A DNA stretch of 64,000 nt, taken from NCBI RefSeq assembly GCF_009793335.1, contig NZ_WING01000001.1, positions 7,415,929 to 7,479,928 of the forward strand, written 5' to 3'. This DNA comes from Actinomadura sp. J1-007 (lineage in GTDB: Bacteria > Actinomycetota > Actinomycetes > Streptosporangiales > Streptosporangiaceae). The notes under the pieces were generated by a model. The model was not told where the DNA came from, ran no database searches, and saw nothing but the letters and a program-made list of their open reading frames with translations. The position numbers were made by a program, and so were the translations under genes. Position 1 is the first letter of the stretch, and the number at the start of each line of letters is the position of its first letter. This document shows positions 27,854 through 36,314 of this stretch, piece by piece.

Positions 27854-29053
27854 ATGACCGACGGTTACGTGTACGCGGCGGCGCGGACGCCGTTCGGGCG
27901 GTTCTCCGGGGCCCTCGCCGGAGTGCGGCCGGACGACCTCGCGGCGCTCGCGGTGAACGGGGTCCTGGCGAGGACGCCGGCGCTCGATCCGGGCGAGATC
28001 GGCGATGTCGTGTGGGGGAACGCCAACGGCGCGGGCGAGGACAACCGCAACGTCGGCCGGATGGCCGTCCTCCTGGCGGGGCTGCCCACCAGTGTCCCCG
28101 CGACGACCGTCAACCGGCTGTGCGGGTCGTCCCTGGACGCGGCGATCATCGGCTCGCAGGCCATCGAGGCCGGCGACGTGGACATCGTGCTGACCGGCGG
28201 CGTCGAGTCGATGTCCCGGGCGCCGTGGGTCCTGCCCAAGCCGGAACGGGCCTATCCCGCCGGTGACACGGCCGCGGTCTCGACCACGCTCGGATGGCGG
28301 CTGGTCAACGAGCGGATGCCGAAGGAGTGGACGGTCTCCCTGGGAGAGGCCAACGAGCAGATCGCCGAGCGGTTCTCCATCTCCCGGGAACGCCAGGACG
28401 CGTTCGCCCTCCGCTCCCACCTCCTCGCCGACGCCGCCTGGACCGCCGGCTTCTACGACGGCCTGGTCGTTCCGGTCACCGGCGGCAAGGGCGCGCTCGC
28501 CCGTGACGAGGGCGTCAGGCCCGGTTCCACCATCGACGCCCTCGCCGCGCTCAAGCCGTCCTTCCGGCCCGATGGCGCGATCACGGCGGGCAACGCCTCC
28601 CCGCTGAGCGACGGCGCCTCCGCCGTGCTCCTCGGCTCGCGCGCCGCCGCGGAGCGCATCGGCGTGGACCCGCTGGCCCGTATCGCGGGACGCGGGAGGT
28701 ACGCGCTGGACCCGCAGATGTTCGGCTTCGCACCCGTGGAGGCGGCGAACCGGGCCCTGAAGAGAGCGGGCATCACCTGGTCCGACGTGTCCGCGGTCGA
28801 GCTCAACGAGGCGTTCGCCGTGCAGGCGCTGGCCTGTGTGGACGCCTGGGGGATCGACCCGGAGACGGTCAACGCCAAGGGCGGCGCCATCGCGCTCGGC
28901 CACCCGCTGGGCGCGTCCGGCGGCAGGCTCCTCGGCACGCTGGCGCACCGGCTGAAGGAGTCCGGCGAGCGGTGGGGCGTCGCCGCGATCTGCATCGGAG
29001 TCGGCCAGGCGCTCGCCGTGGTCCTGGAGAACGTCGCGGAGGCGGGCCGATGA
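27854..29053 (+). CDS. pcaF: beta-ketoadipyl-CoA thiolase (acetyl-CoA acyltransferase)
   Basis: 399 residues. The thiolase active-site Cys is in TVNRLCGSSLDAA (about residue 90), the His in GGAIALGHPLGASGG and the second Cys in AICIGVGQ. The start YVYAAARTPFGRFSGAL and the DPQMFGFAPVEAANRAL segment are those of PcaF-type thiolases, which cleave beta-ketoadipyl-CoA to succinyl-CoA and acetyl-CoA. Assignment rests on its place before the two CoA-transferase subunits. TACCGT ends 6 bases before ATG 27854, suggesting a leaderless message. The stop overlaps the next start (ATGA). Confidence 0.85.
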   Translation: MTDGYVYAAARTPFGRFSGALAGVRPDDLAALAVNGVLARTPALDPGEIGDVVWGNANGAGEDNRNVGRMAVLLAGLPTSVPATTVNRLCGSSLDAAIIGSQAIEAGDVDIVLTGGVESMSRAPWVLPKPERAYPAGDTAAVSTTLGWRLVNERMPKEWTVSLGEANEQIAERFSISRERQDAFALRSHLLADAAWTAGFYDGLVVPVTGGKGALARDEGVRPGSTIDALAALKPSFRPDGAITAGNASPLSDGASAVLLGSRAAAERIGVDPLARIAGRGRYALDPQMFGFAPVEAANRALKRAGITWSDVSAVELNEAFAVQALACVDAWGIDPETVNAKGGAIALGHPLGASGGRLLGTLAHRLKESGERWGVAAICIGVGQALAVVLENVAEAGR

Positions 29054-29718
29054 CCGCGCGGGTGTGCGCCGACGCCGACGAGGCGGTCGCCGGGATCGAG
29101 GACGGCTCCACGGTCCTGGTCAGCGGCTTCGGGATGGCCGGCATGCCCGTCGGGCTGATCGACGCGCTCGTCCGCCAGGGCGCGAGGGACCTGACCGTCG
29201 TGTCCAACAACGCCGGCAACGGCGACACGGGCCTCGCCGCGCTGCTGGCGAAGCGCCGGGTCCGCAAGGTCGTCTGCTCCTTCCCCCGGCAGGCCGACTC
29301 CCATGTCTTCGACGCGCTGTACCGCGCCGGCGAGATCGAGCTGGAGGTCGTACCGCAGGGCAACCTCGCCGAGCGGATGCGGGCGGCCGGGGCGGGCATC
29401 GGGGCCTTCTTCTGCCCCACCGGAGCCGGGACCCTGCTGGCCGAGGGCAAGGAGACCCGCGTCATCGACGGCCGCACGCACGTGCTGGAGTACCCGATCA
29501 AGGGCGATGTCGCGCTGGTCGGCGCGCACCGGGCCGACCGCATGGGCAACCTGGTCTACCGCAAGACCGCCCGCAACTTCGGACCGGTCATGGCCACCGC
29601 CGCGACGACCGTGATCGCGCAGGTCCGCGAGATCGTCGACACCGGCGCGATCGATCCCGAGACCGTGGTGACGCCGAGCATCTATGTCGACCGCGTGGTG
29701 CAGGAGGCAGCCGCATGA
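29050..29718 (+). CDS. pcaI: 3-oxoadipate CoA-transferase subunit A
   Basis: 222 residues from ATG 29050, overlapping the thiolase stop. The family-I CoA-transferase alpha subunit is recognised by VSGFGMAGMPVGLIDAL, VVSNNAGNGDTGLAALL and FFCPTGAGTLLAEGKET. It forms a heterodimer with the next gene product and moves CoA from succinyl-CoA to a 3-oxoacid. Because the preceding gene is a thiolase, beta-ketoadipate is the best substrate, with acetoacetate the main alternative (ScoA). Confidence 0.85.
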   Translation: MTARVCADADEAVAGIEDGSTVLVSGFGMAGMPVGLIDALVRQGARDLTVVSNNAGNGDTGLAALLAKRRVRKVVCSFPRQADSHVFDALYRAGEIELEVVPQGNLAERMRAAGAGIGAFFCPTGAGTLLAEGKETRVIDGRTHVLEYPIKGDVALVGAHRADRMGNLVYRKTARNFGPVMATAATTVIAQVREIVDTGAIDPETVVTPSIYVDRVVQEAAA

Positions 29719-30368
29719 CCCGAGTCCCCACCGCCGAACGGCCGCTCGGCAAGCACGAGATCGCCGCCTACGTGGCCCGCGACATCCCGCGCGGGGCGTT
29801 CGTCAACCTCGGCATCGGCCGGCCGACCCTCGTCGCGGACCACCTGCCGGCCGACTCGGGCGTCGTCCTGCACACCGAGAACGGCATGCTGCACATGGGC
29901 CCGGCCGCCCAGGGCGCGGAGATCGACCCCGACCTCATCAACGCCGGCAAGATCCCCGTCACCGAACCGCCGGGGGCGGCCTACTTCCACCACGCCGACT
30001 CGTTCGCCATGATGCGCGGCGGCCACCTGGACGTCTGCGTCCTCGGGGCCTTCCAGGTCTCCGCGGCGGGCGACCTCGCCAACTGGCACACCGGCGAACC
30101 CGACGCGATCCCGGCGGTCGGCGGCGCGATGGACCTGGCGATCGGCGCGAAGCAGGTCTTCGTCATGATGACGCTGTTCACCAAGACCGGCGCCCCGAAG
30201 CTGGTGCCCGACTGCACCTACCCCCTGACCGGGCGGAACTGCGTCGACACCGTCTACACCGACCTCGCCGTCTTCGACATCGCCCCCGAAGGCGTCCGGG
30301 TCCGCGAGACCTTCGGCACCACCCCCGAAGACCTCGCGACCCGACTCGACGTCCCCCTCCTGCCCTGA
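29715..30368 (+). CDS. pcaJ: 3-oxoadipate CoA-transferase subunit B
   Basis: 217 residues from ATG 29715, overlapping the alpha subunit stop. The beta subunit motif FVNLGIGRPTLVADHLP is followed by the catalytic Glu in HTENGMLHMGP, which forms the glutamyl-CoA intermediate, and by GGHLDVCVLGAFQVSAAGDL. Last gene of the pcaFIJ operon. The upper protocatechuate genes (pcaGHBCD) are absent from this window. Confidence 0.85.
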   Translation: MTRVPTAERPLGKHEIAAYVARDIPRGAFVNLGIGRPTLVADHLPADSGVVLHTENGMLHMGPAAQGAEIDPDLINAGKIPVTEPPGAAYFHHADSFAMMRGGHLDVCVLGAFQVSAAGDLANWHTGEPDAIPAVGGAMDLAIGAKQVFVMMTLFTKTGAPKLVPDCTYPLTGRNCVDTVYTDLAVFDIAPEGVRVRETFGTTPEDLATRLDVPLLP

Positions 30369-30413
30369 CACCGCCGTACACCGGAGAGCCTCGCCGGGCC
30401 CGCCTCGCCGCTG

Positions 30414-31937
30414 TCAGGTGGCGATGCGGGGGGTGAAGGCGCCGTGGAAGCTGACCGGGAGGTGGAACGGGAGCCACGCCTCGGCGACGGGCCCGTCCGG
30501 GAGGTGCGCCGCGTCGAAGATCATGAGGCGGCTCCGCTGCCGGGGCGCGTGGTAGCCGACGGTGAGGATCCAGCCGTCGTCCTCGGCGGCGCCGGGCGAG
30601 CGCGGGACGAACACGGGCTCGATCAGCCCGTCGTCGGCGGTGATGAACGTGCTGGTCGTGTCGTTGCGGTGGTCGAAGCGCGCGATCCCGAACCCGGGGC
30701 CGAGGGCCGCGCCCGCCGGGTCCGTGCGCGCGATGGCGTACGACACGTCGTGCCTGCGCGTCGCCCTGCGCTGGTCGAACTGCGGGCCTTCGCATCCGGC
30801 GTCGCTGAGCGGTTCGGCCGAGATGCCGCCAGTGGGGCGGACGCGGTAGCGGGTCAGCACGCCGGTGGTCGCCGGGGCGGACCGGACGTCGGCGAAGAAC
30901 GCCTTGGCCGCCGGGAAGTCCTCGGGCCCGTACCGGACGAGGTCGATCACGACGTCGCCGCGGTCCTCGTAGGCGTTGACGAAGTGGATCACGAAGAACG
31001 GGTCGGTCTCGACCATCCGGACCGGCCCGCCGGCGCGCGGGACGAGCAGGAAGTACGCCGGGACGCCGGGCGCGAAGTGCAGGGCGTCGAGCATCGAGGA
31101 CGTGCCCGCGAGGATGGGCAGCGGGTCGATGCGCCACGGCGTCGCCGCGAAGATCGCGTGGGTCGGCGTCAGCGCCATGTCGTGGACGAAGCACATCGCG
31201 GGCAGCGGCGCCGAGCGCAGGTACCGCGTGACACCGGAACGGTCGGTCTCGTACAGCCGCAGCCGCAGGCGCGGCCGGGCCTCGCCGAGCAGCTCGCGGA
31301 GCAGCCTCAGGCGTTCGCGACCGCCGGACGCGTCGCGGAAGCGGCGGAGGTCGAGCCGGGGCAGGTACGGGTCGAACCCGAAGTTGACCACCGAGCCGGT
31401 CGCCGGGTCGTGGCAGTAGTGCGCCGAGTACGCGCCCAGCACTCCTTTGAGCGCGCCGCCGAGATCGGTCGTTCCGAGGGTTTCGAGGGTGTCGATGTCC
31501 AGCTCGTGGGGTCGGCCCGCCTCCCACAGGGCCAGCAGCCGGTCGTTGTGGACGAGCACGTTGGTGTTGGCGGTGTTGGCCGGCCCCCGCAGCGCGTTGC
31601 CCGCGACACCGCCGGGGCGCTGGCGGCCGATGCCGCGCGTCGTCATCCGGCCCGCCCGCTCGCCCCGCACGTACTGCCTCGTCCGGACGAACCGGTTGCG
31701 GAACCGCACGCCCCTGCCGTCCAGGACGAACGCGCTGACCATGCCGTCGGTGTCGAACAGGCAGTCCAGGACGGTCGAGCCGACGTTCCACCGGCCCGCG
31801 CCGTTGCGGTAGAGGGTGCCCGTCAGCCCGGCGGGCAGCGTCCCGGTGATCTCGGTGAGGGGGATGTCGAACTCGCCGGGGACCGGGTCCCAGAGGCGGC
31901 CGGCGGCGGGCCCGGTGCGGTGCGCGACGGTGTCCAT
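30414..31937 (-). CDS. carotenoid oxygenase (RPE65/CCD family)
   Basis: 507 residues from ATG 31937. The four iron-binding His residues are visible in SAHYCHDP, CFVHDMALT, FFVIHFVNAYED and SFHGAFTP, in the correct order; GTLYRNGAGRW and LFDTDGMVSAF near the N-terminus are also typical. It cleaves carotenoids, apocarotenoids or stilbene-like double bonds with O2. No carotenoid biosynthesis genes are near. No ribosome binding site precedes ATG, but TTGACA lies at -37 and a CAGCCT box at -14, so the mRNA may be leaderless. Divergent from the TetR gene at 32025. Confidence 0.92.
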   Translation of the reverse strand: MDTVAHRTGPAAGRLWDPVPGEFDIPLTEITGTLPAGLTGTLYRNGAGRWNVGSTVLDCLFDTDGMVSAFVLDGRGVRFRNRFVRTRQYVRGERAGRMTTRGIGRQRPGGVAGNALRGPANTANTNVLVHNDRLLALWEAGRPHELDIDTLETLGTTDLGGALKGVLGAYSAHYCHDPATGSVVNFGFDPYLPRLDLRRFRDASGGRERLRLLRELLGEARPRLRLRLYETDRSGVTRYLRSAPLPAMCFVHDMALTPTHAIFAATPWRIDPLPILAGTSSMLDALHFAPGVPAYFLLVPRAGGPVRMVETDPFFVIHFVNAYEDRGDVVIDLVRYGPEDFPAAKAFFADVRSAPATTGVLTRYRVRPTGGISAEPLSDAGCEGPQFDQRRATRRHDVSYAIARTDPAGAALGPGFGIARFDHRNDTTSTFITADDGLIEPVFVPRSPGAAEDDGWILTVGYHAPRQRSRLMIFDAAHLPDGPVAEAWLPFHLPVSFHGAFTPRIAT

Positions 31938-32024
31938 AAAAAGACAGGCTGAACTTTTGATGCGGGCGTGTCAACCCCGGCCGGGCCGCGGGGCCGGACG
32001 AGGGTCCGTCACTAGCATTGGCGG

Positions 32025-32666
32025 GTGCGAGAAGCAGAACGGCCGCGCGGACGCGGCCGGCCGCCCGGGCCGGGCGTCGACGCGCGGCGGCGGCGGGAGG
32101 AGCTGCTCGACGCGGCCGAACGGGCGATCCGCGCGAAGGGGCCGGGCGCCTCGATGGCCGACATCGCCCGCGAGGCGGGGTACGCGCGCTCGGCCGTCTA
32201 CGCGGCGTTCCCCAACCGGACGGCGGTGCTCGCCGCGCTGGCCGAACGTCACGCCGGGCTCCTGCTGGCCGACATGTTCGGCCGCGCCTCGGCCGCGGGC
32301 GAGCCGCGCGCCCAGTTCCAGGAGATCCTCAACGCCCTGTTCGCCTGGGTGCAGGACGGCCCGCGGCTCTACTGGGCGCTGATCCGCCTCCCGGACGAAG
32401 GCGGACCCGGCCTGTTCGACCTGCTCGCCGGGGCCATCGAGGCGATGCTGGAACCGGCGTTGCGCGCGAGGGGAACCGACGTCGAGCTGGCCGCCCCCGG
32501 CGCGCGGGCGATGATGGGCTCGGCGATCGCGGCGATCGAATGGTGGCTGCGAACGGACATGGCCATGCCCCGCCCCAAACTCGTCGGCTACCTCACCGAC
32601 CTCGCCTGGAACGGCGGAGTGGGCCTCCCCGAGGGCTGGATGGGCGTCCCCACCTCCCCGCAATAG
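32025..32666 (+). CDS. TetR/AcrR-family transcriptional regulator
   Basis: 213 residues from GTG 32025, supported by TAGCAT ending 6 bases upstream and the lack of a ribosome binding site. The DNA-binding domain reads ELLDAAERAIRAKGP, ASMADIAREAGYARSAVYAAF. The effector domain is unremarkable (LYWALIRLPDEGGPGL). Divergent from the carotenoid oxygenase with 87 bases between, so that gene is a likely target; the strong palindromes 50-80 bases after its own stop (32717) could be another. Confidence 0.88.
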   Translation: MREAERPRGRGRPPGPGVDARRRREELLDAAERAIRAKGPGASMADIAREAGYARSAVYAAFPNRTAVLAALAERHAGLLLADMFGRASAAGEPRAQFQEILNALFAWVQDGPRLYWALIRLPDEGGPGLFDLLAGAIEAMLEPALRARGTDVELAAPGARAMMGSAIAAIEWWLRTDMAMPRPKLVGYLTDLAWNGGVGLPEGWMGVPTSPQ

Positions 32667-32716
32667 CCGACCACCGACGAGCACGCCCGTTCTCGGAACC
32701 TCCTTGACGCTCGGGT

Positions 32717-32746
32717 ACTACCACGTGTAGTACTACGACATGTAGT
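32717..32746. promoter_or_regulatory. two abutting ACTAC-N5-GTAGT palindromes
   Basis: ACTAC CACGT GTAGT at 32717-32731 and ACTAC GACAT GTAGT at 32732-32746 stand directly next to each other, 20 bases before the SnoaL-like gene at 32767. The first extends to GTACTAC/GTAGTAC. Two perfect tandem copies strongly suggest operators for a dimeric repressor, possibly the TetR at 32025. Confidence 0.75.
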
Positions 32747-32766
32747 TGATCTGAAAGGAATCCCAC

Positions 32767-33156
32767 GTGCCCATCGAAAAAGCTCTCAACCGCCGCCTGG
32801 AGAACGCGTGGAACGCCGGCGACGGCCAAGCATGGGCGGCCAATTTCGCCGAGGACGCCGATTTCGTGGACGCCCTAGGGCGCCACCACCACGGCCGAGA
32901 AGAGATCGAAGCGTCCGCCCAGCACGTCCTCGACACCATCTACCAGGGCAGCAGCATCACGTTCCGCCACACGGGCTCCCGCACCATCGGCGACATGATG
33001 ATCATGCACAACACGTCGCTCCTGCACGTCCCCAACGGCCCACTCGCCGGAGACATCCACAGCACCCAAACCCTGGTCCTCGACGCTGAACAGATCATCG
33101 CCTTCCAGAACACCATCCAGCAGAACTACGAAGGCTACGCAAACGGCAAAGCCTGA
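32767..33156 (+). CDS. SgcJ/EcaC-type NTF2-fold protein
   Basis: 129 residues from GTG 32767, after GAAAGGAA. The motif order LENAWNAGDGQAWAANFAED, ADFVDALGRHHHGREEI, TFRHTGSRTIGDMMIMH is that of the SgcJ/EcaC (DUF4440-like) cone-fold family, which includes a protein of enediyne clusters and many stand-alone proteins of unknown role. Sited just behind the two tandem palindromes, it is tightly regulated. There is no signal peptide. Confidence 0.8.
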   Translation: MPIEKALNRRLENAWNAGDGQAWAANFAEDADFVDALGRHHHGREEIEASAQHVLDTIYQGSSITFRHTGSRTIGDMMIMHNTSLLHVPNGPLAGDIHSTQTLVLDAEQIIAFQNTIQQNYEGYANGKA

Positions 33157-33225
33157 CCACACGAACCTTTCTCGCAGCGCACCGCTCAGACGGTCTTCGA
33201 CCAGGGTGTTCTTGTCCGTATTCCG

Positions 33226-33633
33226 TTACTCGGTGATGGTGGGGAAGGGGGACAGAAAGGGGCGGACCTCTAGCCACTTGTGGGTCGGTTCGCCGTTCGC
33301 GCCCGGCGCTGCGGACAGTTCCGCGGCCAGCTCGACCGCTCGTTCGTAGCTTTCGACGTCGATCACCATCCAGCCGGCGATCAGGTCCTTGGTCTCGGCG
33401 AACGGGCCGTCGGTGACCGGTGGGCGGCCCTCGCCGTCGGAGCGGACGAACGTTCCCTCGGGCAAGAGCGCCTGGTGGTCGATCAGCTCGCCGGTGCGCG
33501 CCAGCCGGGCGGCGAAGTCCCGCATGTACTGGATGTGGGCCGAGATCTCCTCCGGCGTCCACTGCTCCATCGGCGCGTCGTTCACCGACGCCGGAGCGCC
33601 TCGGAAATGCTCCAGCAGCAGATATCTGGCCAT
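33226..33633 (-). CDS. YciI/DGPF-domain protein
   Basis: 135 residues from ATG 33633 (MARYLLLEHFRGAP). The segments FVRSDGEGRPPVTDGPFAET and KDLIAGWMVIDVESYERAVE are diagnostic of the DGPF/YciI-like family (PF03795), whose members resemble muconolactone isomerases but mostly lack a known function and are often found beside ECF sigma factors. No sigma factor is adjacent here. It is followed on the same strand by other small detox-type genes. Confidence 0.88.
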   Translation of the reverse strand: MARYLLLEHFRGAPASVNDAPMEQWTPEEISAHIQYMRDFAARLARTGELIDHQALLPEGTFVRSDGEGRPPVTDGPFAETKDLIAGWMVIDVESYERAVELAAELSAAPGANGEPTHKWLEVRPFLSPFPTITE

Positions 33634-33700
33634 GATGCCCTCCTTGACGGTGCACGGCCCCGTCGCGGTGTTCGGACGGAGCCGTGCACAGGGGCGGCCG

Positions 33701-34141
33701 TCAGTCGAGTTTCTCGGCCAGCGCGATGGTGATGCCCTCGGGGCCGCGCATGTAGCAGAGCCGGTAGCTGTCCCCGTACCGCACCACCTCGCCGACGAGT
33801 TCGGCGCCTTTGGCGAGCAGGCGCGTGACGACGGTGTCGATGTCGTCGACCGCGAACATGATGCGGCGAATGCCCAGCGTGTTCGACGGGGCGTTCTCCG
33901 GCACGCCGGCGATCGCCTTGGGCGTGTGGTACTTCGCCAGTTCGATCCGCCCGTGGCCGCCCGGGACGCGCAGCATCGCGATGTCGACCCGCTGCTCGTC
34001 GAGGCCGACCACGCGGGCGGCCCAAGAGTCCTCGATCAGCGCCTTGCCTTCCAGTTCCAGGCCGAGTTCGAGGAAGAACGCGATGACGGCGTCGAGGTCG
34101 TTGACGGTAATGCCGATGTTGTCCATCCGCTGAAGCGTCAT
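33701..34141 (-). CDS. VOC (glyoxalase/bleomycin resistance) family protein
   Basis: 146 residues from ATG 34141, 8 bases after AGGAGA. The two beta-alpha-beta modules are seen in MDNIGITVNDLDAVIAFF and IMFAVDDIDTVVTRLLA, ending in RLCYMRGPEGITIALAEKL with the C-terminal Glu that often binds metal. The fold serves glyoxalases, dioxygenases and antibiotic-binding proteins; no residue picks one. Transcribed in the same direction as the YciI-like gene. Confidence 0.85.
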   Translation of the reverse strand: MTLQRMDNIGITVNDLDAVIAFFLELGLELEGKALIEDSWAARVVGLDEQRVDIAMLRVPGGHGRIELAKYHTPKAIAGVPENAPSNTLGIRRIMFAVDDIDTVVTRLLAKGAELVGEVVRYGDSYRLCYMRGPEGITIALAEKLD

Positions 34142-34294
34142 GGTGGCTCTCCTGAGTCGGGCGGCCCGTCCTGGCCGCTGGTGCCCCTGGGACGGAGCCG
34201 CCGCCGCGTTCTCGACATCCCGAGCGTGGTGGGTTTCAGAAAGTTCGCGATCGGACGGCACACAGGAGGCCCGTAGTCCCGTGCGGAGGAGAGT

Positions 34295-34843
34295 TCAGCG
34301 GCGGGCACGGGTTGAGAGTTCGGTGAGCAGTTGCTGGAGGAGGGCGATGCTCGTTTCGTCGGTGAGGTTCCCTGCCTGGTCGAAGCGTTCCTGGGCGCGG
34401 AAGACCGCCACTTCCGGGGAGGTGACGACTTCGGCGTTGAGGCCCACGAAGACCGCGCGCAGGGCGACCTGGGCGCGGGCGGTGCCGAGGAAGCCGGGGC
34501 TCGCGCCGGCGATGGCGATCAGCTTGCCGTTCAGCACCGACCTGCCGGGCGGACGGCTGGCCCAGTCGATCGCGTTCTTGAGGACGCCCGGGTAGGAGTG
34601 GTTGTACTCGGGGGTGCACAGCAGCAGGGCGTCGGCCTCGCCGATCCGCCGCCGGAGGTCGGTCACGGGGGCCGGCAGCCGTTCCTCCTGGTCCTGGTCG
34701 AACGGCGGGATTTCGCGCAGGCCGTTGTAGAGGGAGACCCGCACTCCCGGCGGCGCCTGCTTCCGGGCGGCGCGGGCGAGCGCGGTGTTGTACGAGGTCG
34801 TCCGGAGGCTGCCGGAGATCGCGAGCACGGTGATGTCGTCCAT
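34295..34843 (-). CDS. NADPH-dependent FMN reductase (quinone reductase-like)
   Basis: 182 residues from ATG 34843. The flavodoxin-like fold is shown by VLAISGSLRTTSYNTALARA (phosphate-binding loop) and LLCTPEYNHSYPGVLKNAID with the classical PEYN motif for the FMN ring; GKLIAIAGASPGFLGTARAQ follows. These enzymes reduce FMN, quinones or azo compounds with NAD(P)H. It lies 33 bases beyond the stop of the MFS gene on the same strand, so the pair may form an operon under TetR 36315. Confidence 0.88.
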   Translation of the reverse strand: MDDITVLAISGSLRTTSYNTALARAARKQAPPGVRVSLYNGLREIPPFDQDQEERLPAPVTDLRRRIGEADALLLCTPEYNHSYPGVLKNAIDWASRPPGRSVLNGKLIAIAGASPGFLGTARAQVALRAVFVGLNAEVVTSPEVAVFRAQERFDQAGNLTDETSIALLQQLLTELSTRARR

Positions 34844-34876
34844 GCGGCTGGGTCCTTTCGTTCGCGGACGGGTGCG

Positions 34877-36153
34877 TCAGGTGATGAGGAGCGCGGACAG
34901 GGCGGGGCCGAACGCGCCGCCGAGCTGGTAGCAGAGGGTGAAGAGGGCGAGGGTGATGGGCCGCTGCGCGTCGGGAACGGAGTTCGCGGCGTACACCGAG
35001 AGCGTCGCCTGGCCCGATGAGCTGACGAAGACGGAGACGCCGGCGGCGACGAGCATCAGCGCCGCCCACGGCGTGACGGCCGCCGCGATGGGGGCGAGCG
35101 CGCCGAGGGCGAGGAGGACGGCGAGGACCATGGCGCGGCTCATGCGCGGTGAGGACGCCGCCAGGAGCCAGGACGCGGCGGAGCCGACGAGCAGCGCGAC
35201 GAGGATCGCCGTGCCGACGGCTCCGGGGTCCCAGCCGCCGTCCTCCTCCAGGACGCGCGGGACGGTGTAGAGCAGCGAGAAGTACGAGGTCGACAGGGCG
35301 CACACGAGGACGCTGACGCCGAGGAAGACCGGGGTGCGCAGGACGGTCGCGGGCACGAACCCGTTCGGGCGGCTGCGGACGCGCGCCGCCAGGGCCGCGC
35401 CGATGACCGCCGCGCAGATCAGCGCCGGCACGGGGAAGCGGGGGACGAACACCAGCGCGCTGATCATCGCCGTCAGGACGGCGGCGCCGGCCGTGTCGAA
35501 GGGCGCGTGCGCGTCCCGTTCGGGGGGCTTCGGCGCGGCGCGCAGGACCCCCGGTACGGCCAGCACGGCGAGGATGGACGGCGACAGCGCCGCGTGCCAG
35601 GACACGTGCTCGGTGAGCAGGCCGCCCGTGAGCGGGCCGAGCGCGCCGAGGAGGCCGCTGCCCGCGGTCACCGCACCCATCCGGCGGGGCGTGCCCGCCA
35701 GGTTGATGGCCGTGGTGACCAGGCAGCTCCCGCCGACGGCCTGGGCGCCGCGGCCGGCGACCAGCACCGGCAGGGACCCGGCCGCGACGACCAGGACGGT
35801 GCCGGCGGTGACCAGGGCGGCGCCGACGAGCACGGCGGTCCGTACCCCGCGGCGCTTCAGCAGCTCGGCCGCCGGCGGGGTGCACACGGCCATCAGCAGG
35901 CCGAACGCGGTGGCGATCCAGGTCGCCGCGCCCACGGACACGCCGAGGTCGTCGCTGATGGCCGGGAGCGTCATCGTGGCGGTGTTGGCGCTCAGGGCGG
36001 CGGGGGCGGCCAGCAGGCCGAGCGCCGGCGCGGGAACGCGCAGGGCGCTCTGCCCCGCGCGGGCGGGGAGGGGCCGCCGGCGCCCGGCGCGCCGCGCGGA
36101 GGTCGCGCGGACTTCGGCGTGGCGGCCGCCTCGCGATCGGACGGACGTGTCAT
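34877..36153 (-). pseudogene. MFS drug exporter (N-terminal frameshift)
   Basis: The start is ATG 36153 (MTRPSDREAAATPKS), 6 bases after GGAGG. One base is missing in a C4 run near 36083; adding it joins this leader to PLPARAGQSALRVPAPALGL and on into the long frame that ends at 34877, about 424 residues with 12 predicted helices. ALSANTATMTLPAISDDLGV and WIATAFGLLMAVCTPPA are the start of DHA-type drug:proton antiporters, and RRGVRTAVLVGA is the A-motif loop. Divergent from TetR 36315, with a palindrome between, so it is a repressible efflux pump. Read from 35974 alone it would lack helix 1. Confidence 0.83.
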
Positions 36154-36195
36154 CGGTGCCTCCAGAGGGTCGGGGACCGGAGCCAGAGGGGAAAC

Positions 36196-36211
36196 TACAC
36201 CGTGCAGTGTA
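36196..36211. promoter_or_regulatory. TACAC-N6-GTGTA palindrome between MFS exporter and TetR
   Basis: TACAC CGTGCA GTGTA, a perfect inverted repeat located 43 bases before the MFS start and about 100 before the TetR start. A weaker relative (TATGCCGTGTA) follows at 36222-36232. Likely operator of the TetR at 36315. Confidence 0.7.
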
Positions 36212-36314
36212 ATCAGTAAACTATGCCGTGTACGCTCGGGCTGGAAGACTGGAGGCCGGAAACGCCGCGGTCACCGCCGCGGACGGCGACGGCCGGGGAG
36301 AGGTGCACGGACGG

